Below the pieces are notes generated by a model that did no database searches, had not been told where the DNA came from, and saw only the letters and a list, made by a program, of their open reading frames with translations. DNA of 7,405 nucleotides, taken from contig CAYLHS010000094.1 of NCBI GenBank assembly GCA_964383535.1, positions 1-7,405 of the forward strand, given 5' to 3'. Made by a program: the position numbers and the translations under genes. Source of the DNA: CAYLHS01 sp964383535. Lineage in GTDB: Bacteria > Actinomycetota > Acidimicrobiia > Spongiisociales > UBA4744. Of this stretch, positions 1 through 6,252 are shown piece after piece (positions within the stretch are counted from its first letter, which is position 1; each line of letters begins with the position of its first letter).

Positions 1-215
1 GCGAGGATCCGTTCGGCGATCTCGTCGACCGCGTCCCGAAGCTCCATGTACTGCTCTTCGAACATCAAATGAAGGGATCGGAACATGGGCCCTGCGACAT
101 TCCAGTGGTAGCCGTGCGTCTTCAGGTACAGGGCGTAGGTGTCGGCGAGAAGCTTTGCCAGTCCGTCTGCGATCCCCTTGCGGGCTGTCTCATCGAGGCC
201 GGTATTGACGTCCAT
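1..215 (-). CDS. dps: Dps/ferritin-like DNA-protecting protein, N-terminal part (runs off left edge)
   Basis: The first 71 residues are visible; the family is usually about 160 residues, so roughly the C-terminal half lies outside the window. Dps proteins form 12-subunit shells that oxidise and store ferrous iron, and many bind DNA in starved or oxidatively stressed cells. The family ferroxidase pattern is intact: H37 in an HWN motif, H49 twelve residues later, then D64 and E68 in a DEIAER segment. This spacing is the same as in E. coli Dps. The ATG at 213-215 is chosen because it follows an AGGAG site by 9 nt and gives a normal-length first helix. The gene is divergent from the LCP gene, with 72 bp between the starts. 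The short N-terminus has no lysine-rich tail of the DNA-binding kind; a C-terminal tail cannot be judged. The family call is firm, the exact subgroup is not. Confidence 0.93.
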   Translation of the reverse strand, partial: MDVNTGLDETARKGIADGLAKLLADTYALYLKTHGYHWNVAGPMFRSLHLMFEEQYMELRDAVDEIAERIL

Positions 216-224
216 GGTGGTTCT

Positions 225-229
225 CTCCT
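225..229 (-). promoter_or_regulatory. Shine-Dalgarno site of dps
   Basis: On the minus strand this reads AGGAG within GAGGAGAGAA, 9 nt before the ATG of dps. It is the only clear Shine-Dalgarno sequence before any gene start in the window and supports the chosen dps start. Confidence 0.75.
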
Positions 230-238
230 CTCGAGGTG

Positions 239-244
239 AGTGTA
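239..244 (-). promoter_or_regulatory. candidate -10 element for dps
   Basis: The minus strand reads TACACT, which fits the actinobacterial TAnnnT pattern. It lies 23 nt before the ATG, giving a short leader that would still contain the AGGAG site. The -35 region at 17 bp spacing reads CCGACG, a poor match, so this is only a candidate. Confidence 0.3.
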
Positions 245-273
245 CCGGTGATCCCATCGGCCGTCGGCGGCGG

Positions 274-279
274 TAATCT
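274..279 (+). promoter_or_regulatory. candidate -10 element for the LCP gene, leaderless arrangement
   Basis: TAATCT fits TAnnnT and ends 8 nt before the ATG at 288. A transcript starting about 7-8 nt after the -10 would begin at or next to the start codon, the arrangement of leaderless mRNAs that are common in actinobacteria. No convincing -35 hexamer or Shine-Dalgarno site is present, which fits a leaderless start but does not prove it. Confidence 0.35.
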
Positions 280-287
280 TCCGGGAA

Positions 288-1998
288 ATGTCCACCTCCC
301 ATCGTCGCCGCGGAACGCGGGGTTTCGTCGCCGCCTTTTGGTCCGCCGTGATCCCTGGGTTCGGTCAGATACTCGTGGGCCGCACCCGCCGGGGCCTCGT
401 GATGATCGCGGTGACGGGAGTCCTGGTCGTCGGCGGGGCAGCCTTCGCACTCTCGAACACGACCGCGCTCCTCGAGGCCGTTGTTCAGCCGAAGATCCTG
501 ATTGGCCTCTTCTTTGGCAACATCCTCGTGCTCTTCTTGCGGATCGCGGCCTCTATCGACGCATACCGGCTCGGCGCCGGCCTGCCGGGTGGAACCTTGC
601 GGGATGAGACGGCAGGGTTGCTGGTGGTCCTCTCGACCTTCATCCTCGTCGCCCCGCACGCGTATCTCGGGTACGTAGATCTGGTTGCCCATCGGACGCT
701 CACCTCGGTGTTTGGACACTCCACGACGACTACGGCGACGACATCCGGTGGCGACGCGGGGACGGGTTCAACGACCCAAGGCACCGGATCGACGTCGGCT
801 GCGTCCACCACGACATCGACGACCACGACGACACTCCCGCTGTGGGCGGGCAATGAACGGCTGAACATCCTGCTGATGGGGGGCGATGCAGGCCCGGGGA
901 GGACCGGCATCAGGACCGACACCATGATCGTGGTCAGTATCGATCCCGAAACGGGGGACACGGCGATGCTGCAGGTTCCGCGCAACTTCGGGAACATGCC
1001 GCTTCCACCGGAACTCCACATCAACGACTGCAACTGCTTCTCCGACATCAGCAACGCGATCTACCAGTACGGGCAGCAGCACCCCGAGCTGTATCCGGAC
1101 GCAGCGGACCCGGGCGCAGCGCTGATCATGGCGTCGTTCCAGGAGTTGCTCGGGATCCCCATTCACTACTACGCGCTCGTCGACCTGAACGGATTCGTCG
1201 ACATGGTGAACGCGTTGGGAGGCGTCACGATCTACGTGCCTCAACGCGTCTACGACGCCAACTATCCCCACGAGGACGGCAGCACCGAAGTGATCGACAT
1301 CCCGGTGGGTGAGTACCACATGGACGGGCACCTCGCCCTGGCGTATGCCCGATCGCGGCACTCCTCCGACGACTACAACCGAATGGGCCGGCAGCGGTGC
1401 GTGCTCGAAGCGATGCTCCAGGAGGCCGATCCCGTCACGATGGCGCTTCATATCGGCCAGCTCGCGAACGCCGTGACCACGTACGTCACAACCGACATTC
1501 CGATCGACCAGCTCCCGAATCTCGTGAGGCTGATGCCGAAGATCGATACGTCCAAGATCGTCAGCGTCCGATTCATCCCACCCGACTATGTCGCGGGATA
1601 TCGGCCGGACAGGTACTCGATTCCCGACATCGACAAGATCCAAGCCGCCGTGAACACCGCCATCACGCTCCCACCCGACGAGGCGATGGCGGCGCTGGGG
1701 ATCGAGCCGCTGACGTCGACGTGCGGGATGCCGGAACCGGAAACGACCACAACGTCCTCCACTACGACGACCACCGCGACAACGACAAGCGTGGCGACGA
1801 GCACCACGACCACCGTGAGCACCACGACCACCGTGAGCACCACNNNNNNNNNNNNNNNNNNNNNNNNNNNNNNNNNNNNNNNNNNNNNNNNNNNNNNNNN
1901 NNNNNNNNNNNNNNNNNNNNNNNNNNNNNNNNNNNNNNNNNNNGAGCACCACGACCACCGTGAGCACCACGACCACCGTGAGCACCACAGCACCATGA
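288..1998 (+). CDS. LytR-CpsA-Psr (LCP) family cell-wall glycopolymer transferase, multi-pass N-terminus, Thr-rich tails (contains assembly gap)
   Basis: LCP enzymes move undecaprenyl-linked glycopolymers (teichoic acids, arabinogalactan, capsule) onto peptidoglycan outside the membrane. Residues 13-135 hold three clear hydrophobic segments (about 36-55, 68-90, 107-132) plus a weaker one at 14-30 with a PGFGQ turn; a single anchor is more usual. A Ser/Thr/Gly linker (145-183) leads to the LCP domain (about 188-455). Family motifs are visible: RTDTM (209-213), VPRN (230-233), and AYARSRH...DDYNRMGRQR (352-370), which carries the conserved arginines that grip the lipid diphosphate. A second Thr-rich tail starts near 486 and becomes VSTTTT repeats running into the N gap. 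After the gap the same phase continues VSTTTT...VSTTAP and stops at TGA 1996-1998. The nominal span is not a multiple of three because the 100 N are a placeholder. The stop overlaps the next start as ATGA. The exact polymer moved is unknown. Confidence 0.9.
1799..1988 (+). repeat. 18-bp in-frame tandem repeat encoding VSTTTT, interrupted by the assembly gap
   Basis: The unit is GAGCACCACGACCACCGT. Two full copies plus a 9-nt half copy precede the gap (1799-1843); two full copies plus a half copy follow it (1944-1988). All visible copies are identical. The unit length is a multiple of three, so copy-number change would lengthen or shorten the LCP tail by six residues without shifting frame. 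The real copy number is hidden by the gap, and a short-read assembler breaking in such an array is expected. Confidence 0.92.
1844..1943. other. assembly gap, 100 N placeholder
   Basis: Exactly 100 N, the usual scaffold placeholder for a gap of unknown size. The left flank ends with a half repeat unit and the right flank starts with a whole unit. If only repeat is missing, the true length is 9 plus a multiple of 18 (or the flanks overlap by 9), always divisible by three. A real 100-nt gap does not fit. Confidence 0.95.
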
Positions 1999-2819
1999 TC
2001 GTCTGGAAGACCGAGTTCGGGCGCTTCACGATCTACGGGATCGAGGATGGTTGGATGATGCGCGACCCGATGGAGTTCCTGCCGGACTCGGACCCCGAGG
2101 TGTGGGCGGCACACCCCGAGTTCCTCGACGAGGGCAAGATGCGGGTCAGCCTCGGGTGCTTCCTCGTGGCCGGACCGCCGGGCCTGGTGATGGTCGACAC
2201 GGGTCTCGGTCCTCCGCCCGATCCTCGTATGGTGTCGGGAAAGATGCCCGAGGCGCTGGGAGCGATCGGCATCCGACCAGACGAGGTCGACACGGTCGTC
2301 CACACACACATGCACGTCGACCACATCGGAGGCAACCTGGACGGCTCGGGAAGCCCGTTCTTTCCCAACGCTCCCGTGTTCGTCCACTCGGCGGAACTCG
2401 ACTACTGGCTGACGCTCGATGGCCCGAGAGGGGATCGCATTCGAAGTGTCTTCGAGCCGCTGGACGGAATGGTCGAGACGGTCGATGGCGACCGCGAGAT
2501 CGCGGCGGGCATCGTGATGGTCGAGTCGTTCGGTCACACGCCGGGACATGTGTCGATCGAGCTCCGATCGGAAAGCCGCCGCGCGGTGTTGGGCGGCGAC
2601 GTGACCCACCATCCACTCCAAGCGGCGTACCCAGAGTGGAACATGGCCGCCGACTACGACACCGGACTGGCCGTTCAATCGCGGAGATCCTTGTACGAGG
2701 GACTTGCGGCCGATGGTGGCCTGCTCGGGGCGGGCCACTTCCCGAGGCCGGGCTTCGGGTCGGTCGTGGTCGACGACGGCGTGCGTGTGTTCGTGCCGGC
2801 ACACGTGAACGAGCTGTAG
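1995..2819 (+). CDS. metallo-beta-lactamase-fold hydrolase (lactonase/esterase-like, substrate unknown)
   Basis: This is a 274-residue protein, a normal length for the single-domain fold, with no signal peptide, so probably cytoplasmic. The binuclear metal site looks complete: HTHMHVDH gives H105, H107, D109 and H110; GHTPGH gives H181; GGDVTHH gives D202; GAGHFPRPGFG gives H248. VDTG (67-70) is the usual strand before the first metal motif. The HFPRPGFG ending resembles lactonase and organophosphate-hydrolase-like members rather than true beta-lactamases, but the substrate cannot be read from sequence. The ATG overlaps the LCP stop (ATGA) with no Shine-Dalgarno site, suggesting translation by coupling to the LCP gene. 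This start is preferred because residues 2-18 supply the first beta strands of the fold; an ATG at 2055 would remove them. An uninterrupted frame through the N gap to 288 exists only because of the placeholder length. Confidence 0.88.
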   Translation: MIVWKTEFGRFTIYGIEDGWMMRDPMEFLPDSDPEVWAAHPEFLDEGKMRVSLGCFLVAGPPGLVMVDTGLGPPPDPRMVSGKMPEALGAIGIRPDEVDTVVHTHMHVDHIGGNLDGSGSPFFPNAPVFVHSAELDYWLTLDGPRGDRIRSVFEPLDGMVETVDGDREIAAGIVMVESFGHTPGHVSIELRSESRRAVLGGDVTHHPLQAAYPEWNMAADYDTGLAVQSRRSLYEGLAADGGLLGAGHFPRPGFGSVVVDDGVRVFVPAHVNEL

Positions 2820-2933
2820 CTCGCTTCGCTCGCGGCCGGAGCCGTCTGAGACCGTGGGGCGGCGGTGCACGAAGACCGCGTTCTCGCGATCATGCACTCC
2901 GCGACGCGATTCGAAACACAGAGCACGAGGCAC

Positions 2934-2969
2934 GGAGTAGGCGCCCCGCCTGTGGCGGGCCCCTACTCC
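2934..2969. terminator. strong hairpin in convergent spacer, probable bidirectional terminator
   Basis: GGAGTAGG (2934-2941) pairs with CCTACTCC (2962-2969). A small internal mismatch is followed by CCCGCC (2945-2950) pairing with GGCGGG (2954-2959) around a TGT loop. It sits where the plus-strand hydrolase gene and the minus-strand fusion gene converge, and it covers the TAG stop of the fusion gene at 2963-2965. No long T-tract follows on either strand, which is common for high-GC actinobacterial terminators but lowers certainty. The rest of 2820-2933 shows only a GCTCGC direct repeat just after the hydrolase stop. Confidence 0.55.
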
Positions 2970-4813
2970 CCGGGATTTCTGAACAGCGTGGGAATCGTCG
3001 CCGCGAGGATCCGCACGTCGAGAATGAACGACCTGGTGTGGACATACTCGGCGTCGCTGTCGTTTCGCTGCTCCGGAGAGATTGCGTCCCGTCCGCGCAC
3101 CTGTGCCAAACCCGTGATGCCTGGTCTCACCAGCCGCCGAATGGGATCTCCCAGTGCCTCGGCTTCGGCAGGCACCAGAGGGCGTGGTCCCACGAGGCTC
3201 ATGTCGCCTCTGATGACGTTCCACATGTTGGGGAGCTCATCCAAGGAGCCTCTCCGGAGGAAGCGGCCGACTCGCGTGATCCGGGGGTCGGCTCCGATCT
3301 TCAACCGCGGTGTGTCGAGGGAGAGACGCTCCAGATGGTCGAGGTGGAGCGATTCGTCGGCGTCGGAGCGCATCGTGCGGAACTTCATCATGCCGAAGAG
3401 TTCACCATTCAATCCCATGCGTTCCTGCCGGAAGATCGCTGGACCCTTCGAGTCGAGCTTGACGACGATCGCGACGGCGAGGAAGACAGGAAGGAGCAAG
3501 AGAGCCAGCGGGACGGCGACGACGAGATCGAGACTCCGCTTGGCCATCTGGTATCCCCATCCCTCCTCCAGTCGGACCGAGCTGGCGGACAGGGCCAAGA
3601 TGGCGCCGACCTCCCCGCTCAGGAAGGCGACCCCGATGCGCGTGGCGACGTCACTGGTCGTGATCAACAGCCCCGTTACCGCAACTGCGACGCCGACGAT
3701 CCACGCCATCGCGAGCTTGCCGGTGTCTCCGCGTGCAACGAGGATCTGGCCGAGGAACAGCGACGATCCTGCGAAGGTCACACCGGCGGCCGCGAGCATC
3801 GCAAACATCGGATCTGGGCGGAACCCCTGACCAAACAGCGCCTCGACGATTGGAGGGCCCAACCAGTATCCGAGAAGCCCGGCCGGGATCGCTGTGACCA
3901 CACCCAGACCGAGGAGCCGGACCACCCACTTGTTGAGCAGTGTGTCTCTGCCCTTCTGTGCAAGTGCCGTGAACGGGGGCAGCGCTCGAGCGATCAGGTT
4001 GTAGCCGAACGTCAGTGGTGCCCTCGCAAGCGTGAACGTGACGAAGACTGTCGAAATCACTGCGGTGGTGGCGCCGAGAATCCCGGCGACGAGCGTTCCC
4101 GAAAGCAGCAGCACCTGAGAGGTCGCCGCAGCGAGGATGAACGTTCCGAGGAAGCGGACGGGGTCGGTGCGCTGGTCGGGGATGAGGCCGATTCGCAGCG
4201 ACGACGGCCAGATGAAGATGACCAGGGGACCGATTGCGAGCGCTGCGGCAAAGCCGAGAGGACTCCTGAGGGCGAGCAACACGGTTGCCCCGAGCAGCAC
4301 TCGCAGAATGGCGGCTCCCGCCCCTGACTCGCCGTAGGAACGGAAGCGACGGTGTCCTGCGAGTGTCCCTCGACCGTGGACGAACAGCGCGTGCGTGAGG
4401 ACGGTGGCTCCAGCCAGGTATGCGAAGCGGGTGTCACCACCGAAGAACCGGTCCTTGCCCACGAGGCCCACAACGAACGCGATCAGCGCCGTCAGCACGA
4501 TCGTGGTCCGTGCTGTGCGAACCGTGGCCTTGGTCATGCCGCCGTGGATTGTGATGGAGCGAATCACGAGCTGCTCCACGGGGAGCAGCACGATGATGAA
4601 CGCGAGGAAGTGGATCGTCAGCAGTGACCCGATTGGCGCGAAGTCGTGCTCGCCAAGGGCTCGTCCACCGATGAGCTGGTAGATGTAGTTGCCGATCCCG
4701 GCGATGAGTGTGCCGGTGATCATCACCGCGGTGCCGTCGCCCGCGTACCGCTTGAGGGCCGAGTCTCTCACTGGCTCGGAAGCGTAGCTGTGTGCGGATT
4801 GGATCAGCTTCAC
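2963..4813 (-). CDS. fusion protein: MOP/Wzx-type flippase joined to a monotopic phosphoglycosyl transferase
   Basis: The product has 616 residues in two parts. Residues 27-411 contain about twelve hydrophobic helices (near 27-50, 58-83, 101-118, 128-147, 163-183, 185-205, 219-245, 247-270, 296-318, 335-358, 365-386, 390-411), the size and layout of a polysaccharide flippase that moves undecaprenyl-linked glycans outward. Residues 424-616 are a complete bacterial sugar transferase that puts a sugar-phosphate on undecaprenyl phosphate. It has a re-entrant membrane helix (428-451), KFRTM (477-481), DPRITRVGRFLRR (509-521), the catalytic Asp-Glu pair D525-E526 in SLDELPN, DMSLVGPRPL (537-546) and RPGITGLAQVRGR (563-575). 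No stop or frameshift lies between the parts, and both ends of a 12-helix flippase should be cytoplasmic, as the transferase requires. The start is GTG with no Shine-Dalgarno site; the GTG at residue 15 is an alternative. The gene lies 25 bp after the MFS gene. The nucleotide-sugar used is unknown. Confidence 0.9.
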   Translation of the reverse strand: MKLIQSAHSYASEPVRDSALKRYAGDGTAVMITGTLIAGIGNYIYQLIGGRALGEHDFAPIGSLLTIHFLAFIIVLLPVEQLVIRSITIHGGMTKATVRTARTTIVLTALIAFVVGLVGKDRFFGGDTRFAYLAGATVLTHALFVHGRGTLAGHRRFRSYGESGAGAAILRVLLGATVLLALRSPLGFAAALAIGPLVIFIWPSSLRIGLIPDQRTDPVRFLGTFILAAATSQVLLLSGTLVAGILGATTAVISTVFVTFTLARAPLTFGYNLIARALPPFTALAQKGRDTLLNKWVVRLLGLGVVTAIPAGLLGYWLGPPIVEALFGQGFRPDPMFAMLAAAGVTFAGSSLFLGQILVARGDTGKLAMAWIVGVAVAVTGLLITTSDVATRIGVAFLSGEVGAILALSASSVRLEEGWGYQMAKRSLDLVVAVPLALLLLPVFLAVAIVVKLDSKGPAIFRQERMGLNGELFGMMKFRTMRSDADESLHLDHLERLSLDTPRLKIGADPRITRVGRFLRRGSLDELPNMWNVIRGDMSLVGPRPLVPAEAEALGDPIRRLVRPGITGLAQVRGRDAISPEQRNDSDAEYVHTRSFILDVRILAATIPTLFRNPGE

Positions 4814-4838
4814 GTCTGCTGAGTAGGAGCTGAGACTT

Positions 4839-6080
4839 TCAGCGGATCGGGTCCGACTTCGCCCGCTCCTTCCGAGCCAGGAGGATGAATGGGATTGCCG
4901 CGGCTTGTAGTGCTCCGGCGACGAAGTAGGACGCCGAGTAGCCCTGGACGTCGGCGACCTTGCCGAGCGCGGGCTGAATGACCACGCCGCCTGCCGATCC
5001 CATCAGGGAGTCGAACGACAGTACCGTCGCACGCTGCTCCGATGGGATCTCCCCGTTGATGAACGCTTGGCGGATCGGTCCACCTGCCGCCCACGTGAGC
5101 GCCCATACGACGAGGAGTGCGACGGCGAGCGCGAAGGTCGACACCCATCCGATCAGCACGAGGCCTGCTGCCGTGAGGATGGCGACCATGACCAAGATGG
5201 AGGTTCGTCGCGAGAACAGCTTTCTGACGAGGGGGACGGCCATCCCGCCGACGATCTGGGCTCCCGCAATGATCGCAGCTGCCAGCCCGGCGATCCCGAA
5301 CGCCTTCTCATCGCCGTACAGCTCGAGCAGGTATGGCTGCATCGCGTAGAAGGCGTAGAACCCGACGCCGGAAGTCAGCGGAGCCGCGAGCATCATCCAC
5401 CGGACGGGCCGGTTGCGGAGACCGTTGTCGATCGATGCCTTCAGAATCCTCCTGGTCTCGTTGAGTGTGCCGGTGCCTTGGACCGGGGTGAAACCAAGAT
5501 CCTTCATCACGAAGAACGCCGTGATGAACGTGGCGGCCAACACGACGGCCCTGAGGATGTACGGCACCCCGAGGTTGGTTGCCTGGGCGATGAACCCGCC
5601 GGCCACCGACCCGGCCAGCATGGCGGATCCCGCGGCGATCTGACCCTTCGCGAACACCGACTCGAGGTTGCCTTTGTAGCCGGCGAACGCGAGGCAGTCC
5701 ACCAGCCACGCATCGACTGCGCCTGAGAAGAAGGTGAATCCGAGTCCTATCAGGATGGACGCGATCGCCCAACCCCAGAATGGCGCATGGATCCACCACA
5801 TCATCAGATACAGCAAGGTGGAGACCAACAGCGTCGCTGACCCGAGCAGGAACGACGTGCGTCGGCCTTTTGTGTCTGCAACAACGCCAGTGGGTATCTC
5901 GAAGATGACCTGGCCCGCCGTGAAGAAGGCGTTGGCGGCGAACGCCTCGACGTTACTCAGACCCGCTGAGAGGAGGAACAGCGTGTTGATGCCCCAGATG
6001 AACGACGCCGCAAGCGTCTGGAGCAGCGTGAGTGTCACATACGTCCTGCGAACCGACCGAACGAGAGGGGCTTCATCCAC
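4839..6080 (-). CDS. major facilitator superfamily (MFS) transporter
   Basis: This is a 413-residue integral membrane protein, a typical 12-helix MFS length. The signature loop between helices 2 and 3 is clear: FEIPTGVVADTKGRR at about 60-74, matching the GxxaDxxGRR family motif. The halves are split by a cytoplasmic loop near 192-226, and the C-terminus is basic (ARKERAK). The sequence looks like the drug-efflux or general-efflux type of MFS, but substrate and direction cannot be told. The chosen start is GTG 6080, just before the basic VRSVRRTY segment and first helix. The frame stays open upstream to an ATG at 6527, but that part would be antisense to the Thr-rich linker of the divergent gene, giving a meaningless poly-valine stretch. 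No Shine-Dalgarno site is visible. The fusion gene follows after 25 bp, so co-transcription is likely; a link to glycan export is only suggested by position. Confidence 0.87.
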   Translation of the reverse strand: MDEAPLVRSVRRTYVTLTLLQTLAASFIWGINTLFLLSAGLSNVEAFAANAFFTAGQVIFEIPTGVVADTKGRRTSFLLGSATLLVSTLLYLMMWWIHAPFWGWAIASILIGLGFTFFSGAVDAWLVDCLAFAGYKGNLESVFAKGQIAAGSAMLAGSVAGGFIAQATNLGVPYILRAVVLAATFITAFFVMKDLGFTPVQGTGTLNETRRILKASIDNGLRNRPVRWMMLAAPLTSGVGFYAFYAMQPYLLELYGDEKAFGIAGLAAAIIAGAQIVGGMAVPLVRKLFSRRTSILVMVAILTAAGLVLIGWVSTFALAVALLVVWALTWAAGGPIRQAFINGEIPSEQRATVLSFDSLMGSAGGVVIQPALGKVADVQGYSASYFVAGALQAAAIPFILLARKERAKSDPIR

Positions 6081-6088
6081 CGTCGAAC

Positions 6089-6094
6089 AAGCTA
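6089..6094 (-). promoter_or_regulatory. candidate -10 element for the MFS gene, leaderless arrangement
   Basis: The minus strand reads TAGCTT, fitting TAnnnT, and ends 8 nt before the GTG start of the MFS gene. This is the same spacing as the candidate before the LCP gene. No -35 match is found at the usual distance. If real, it would support the GTG 6080 start and drive the MFS and fusion genes. Confidence 0.28.
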
Positions 6095-6202
6095 GTGGCT
6101 CGTCACCGCAATGCTCTCCCGTTCTTCCAGCTCTTCGCACGCCGCCTCGCGCCGTTCGAGCCCTTCTTGGTAGAGGCTTCGTGGACCGCACCGTCTTCGA
6201 TT

Positions 6203-6220
6203 GGATCAACCGTTCGATCC
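6203..6220. repeat. small inverted repeat GGATC-N8-GATCC in divergent intergenic region
   Basis: Two 5-bp arms, GGATC and GATCC, are separated by AACCGTTC. A further GGATC follows at 6224-6228. The repeat lies in the 172-bp spacer between the divergent MFS and propeller genes, where an operator could act on both. The arms are short, so chance is possible. Nothing else recognisable is seen in 6081-6252. Confidence 0.25.
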
Positions 6221-6252
6221 GGTGGATCGACGCCTGTGGTTGACTATCGATC

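Noticed and set aside
1799..1988. CRISPR-like array
   Set aside because: The 18-bp units are directly adjacent with no spacers, encode VSTTTT in frame, and lie within a protein-coding tail.
288..2819. A single 843-residue LCP-metallohydrolase fusion gene
   Set aside because: It exists only by reading through 100 placeholder N. Repeat phase puts the LCP tail in a different frame that stops at 1996-1998, and the hydrolase has its own ATG at 1995.
2819..2833. GCTCGC-TTC-GCTCGC repeat after the hydrolase stop as a functional element
   Set aside because: It is a short direct repeat in GC-rich spacer that does not form a good hairpin; probably chance.
768..3224. Very long minus-strand open frame opposite the LCP and hydrolase genes
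   Set aside because: It is rich in Arg, His and Val with no family motif, crosses the N gap, and is the antisense shadow of GC-rich coding sequence.
2865..3830. 321-residue plus-strand open frame opposite the phosphoglycosyl transferase domain
   Set aside because: It is antisense to conserved catalytic motifs, rich in Ser/Arg/Thr/Ala with no domain, and a typical high-GC shadow frame.
2051..4327. Very long plus-strand open frame over the hydrolase and fusion genes
   Set aside because: It crosses two real genes and the terminator, with low-complexity Arg/Asp/Glu-rich composition and no recognisable domain, while the real genes there show full motif sets.
4829..4843. GCTGA/TCAGC hairpin between the MFS and fusion genes as a terminator or attenuator
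   Set aside because: The stem is only 5 bp, overlaps the MFS stop and has no T-tract. It is too weak to call, and co-transcription is still expected.
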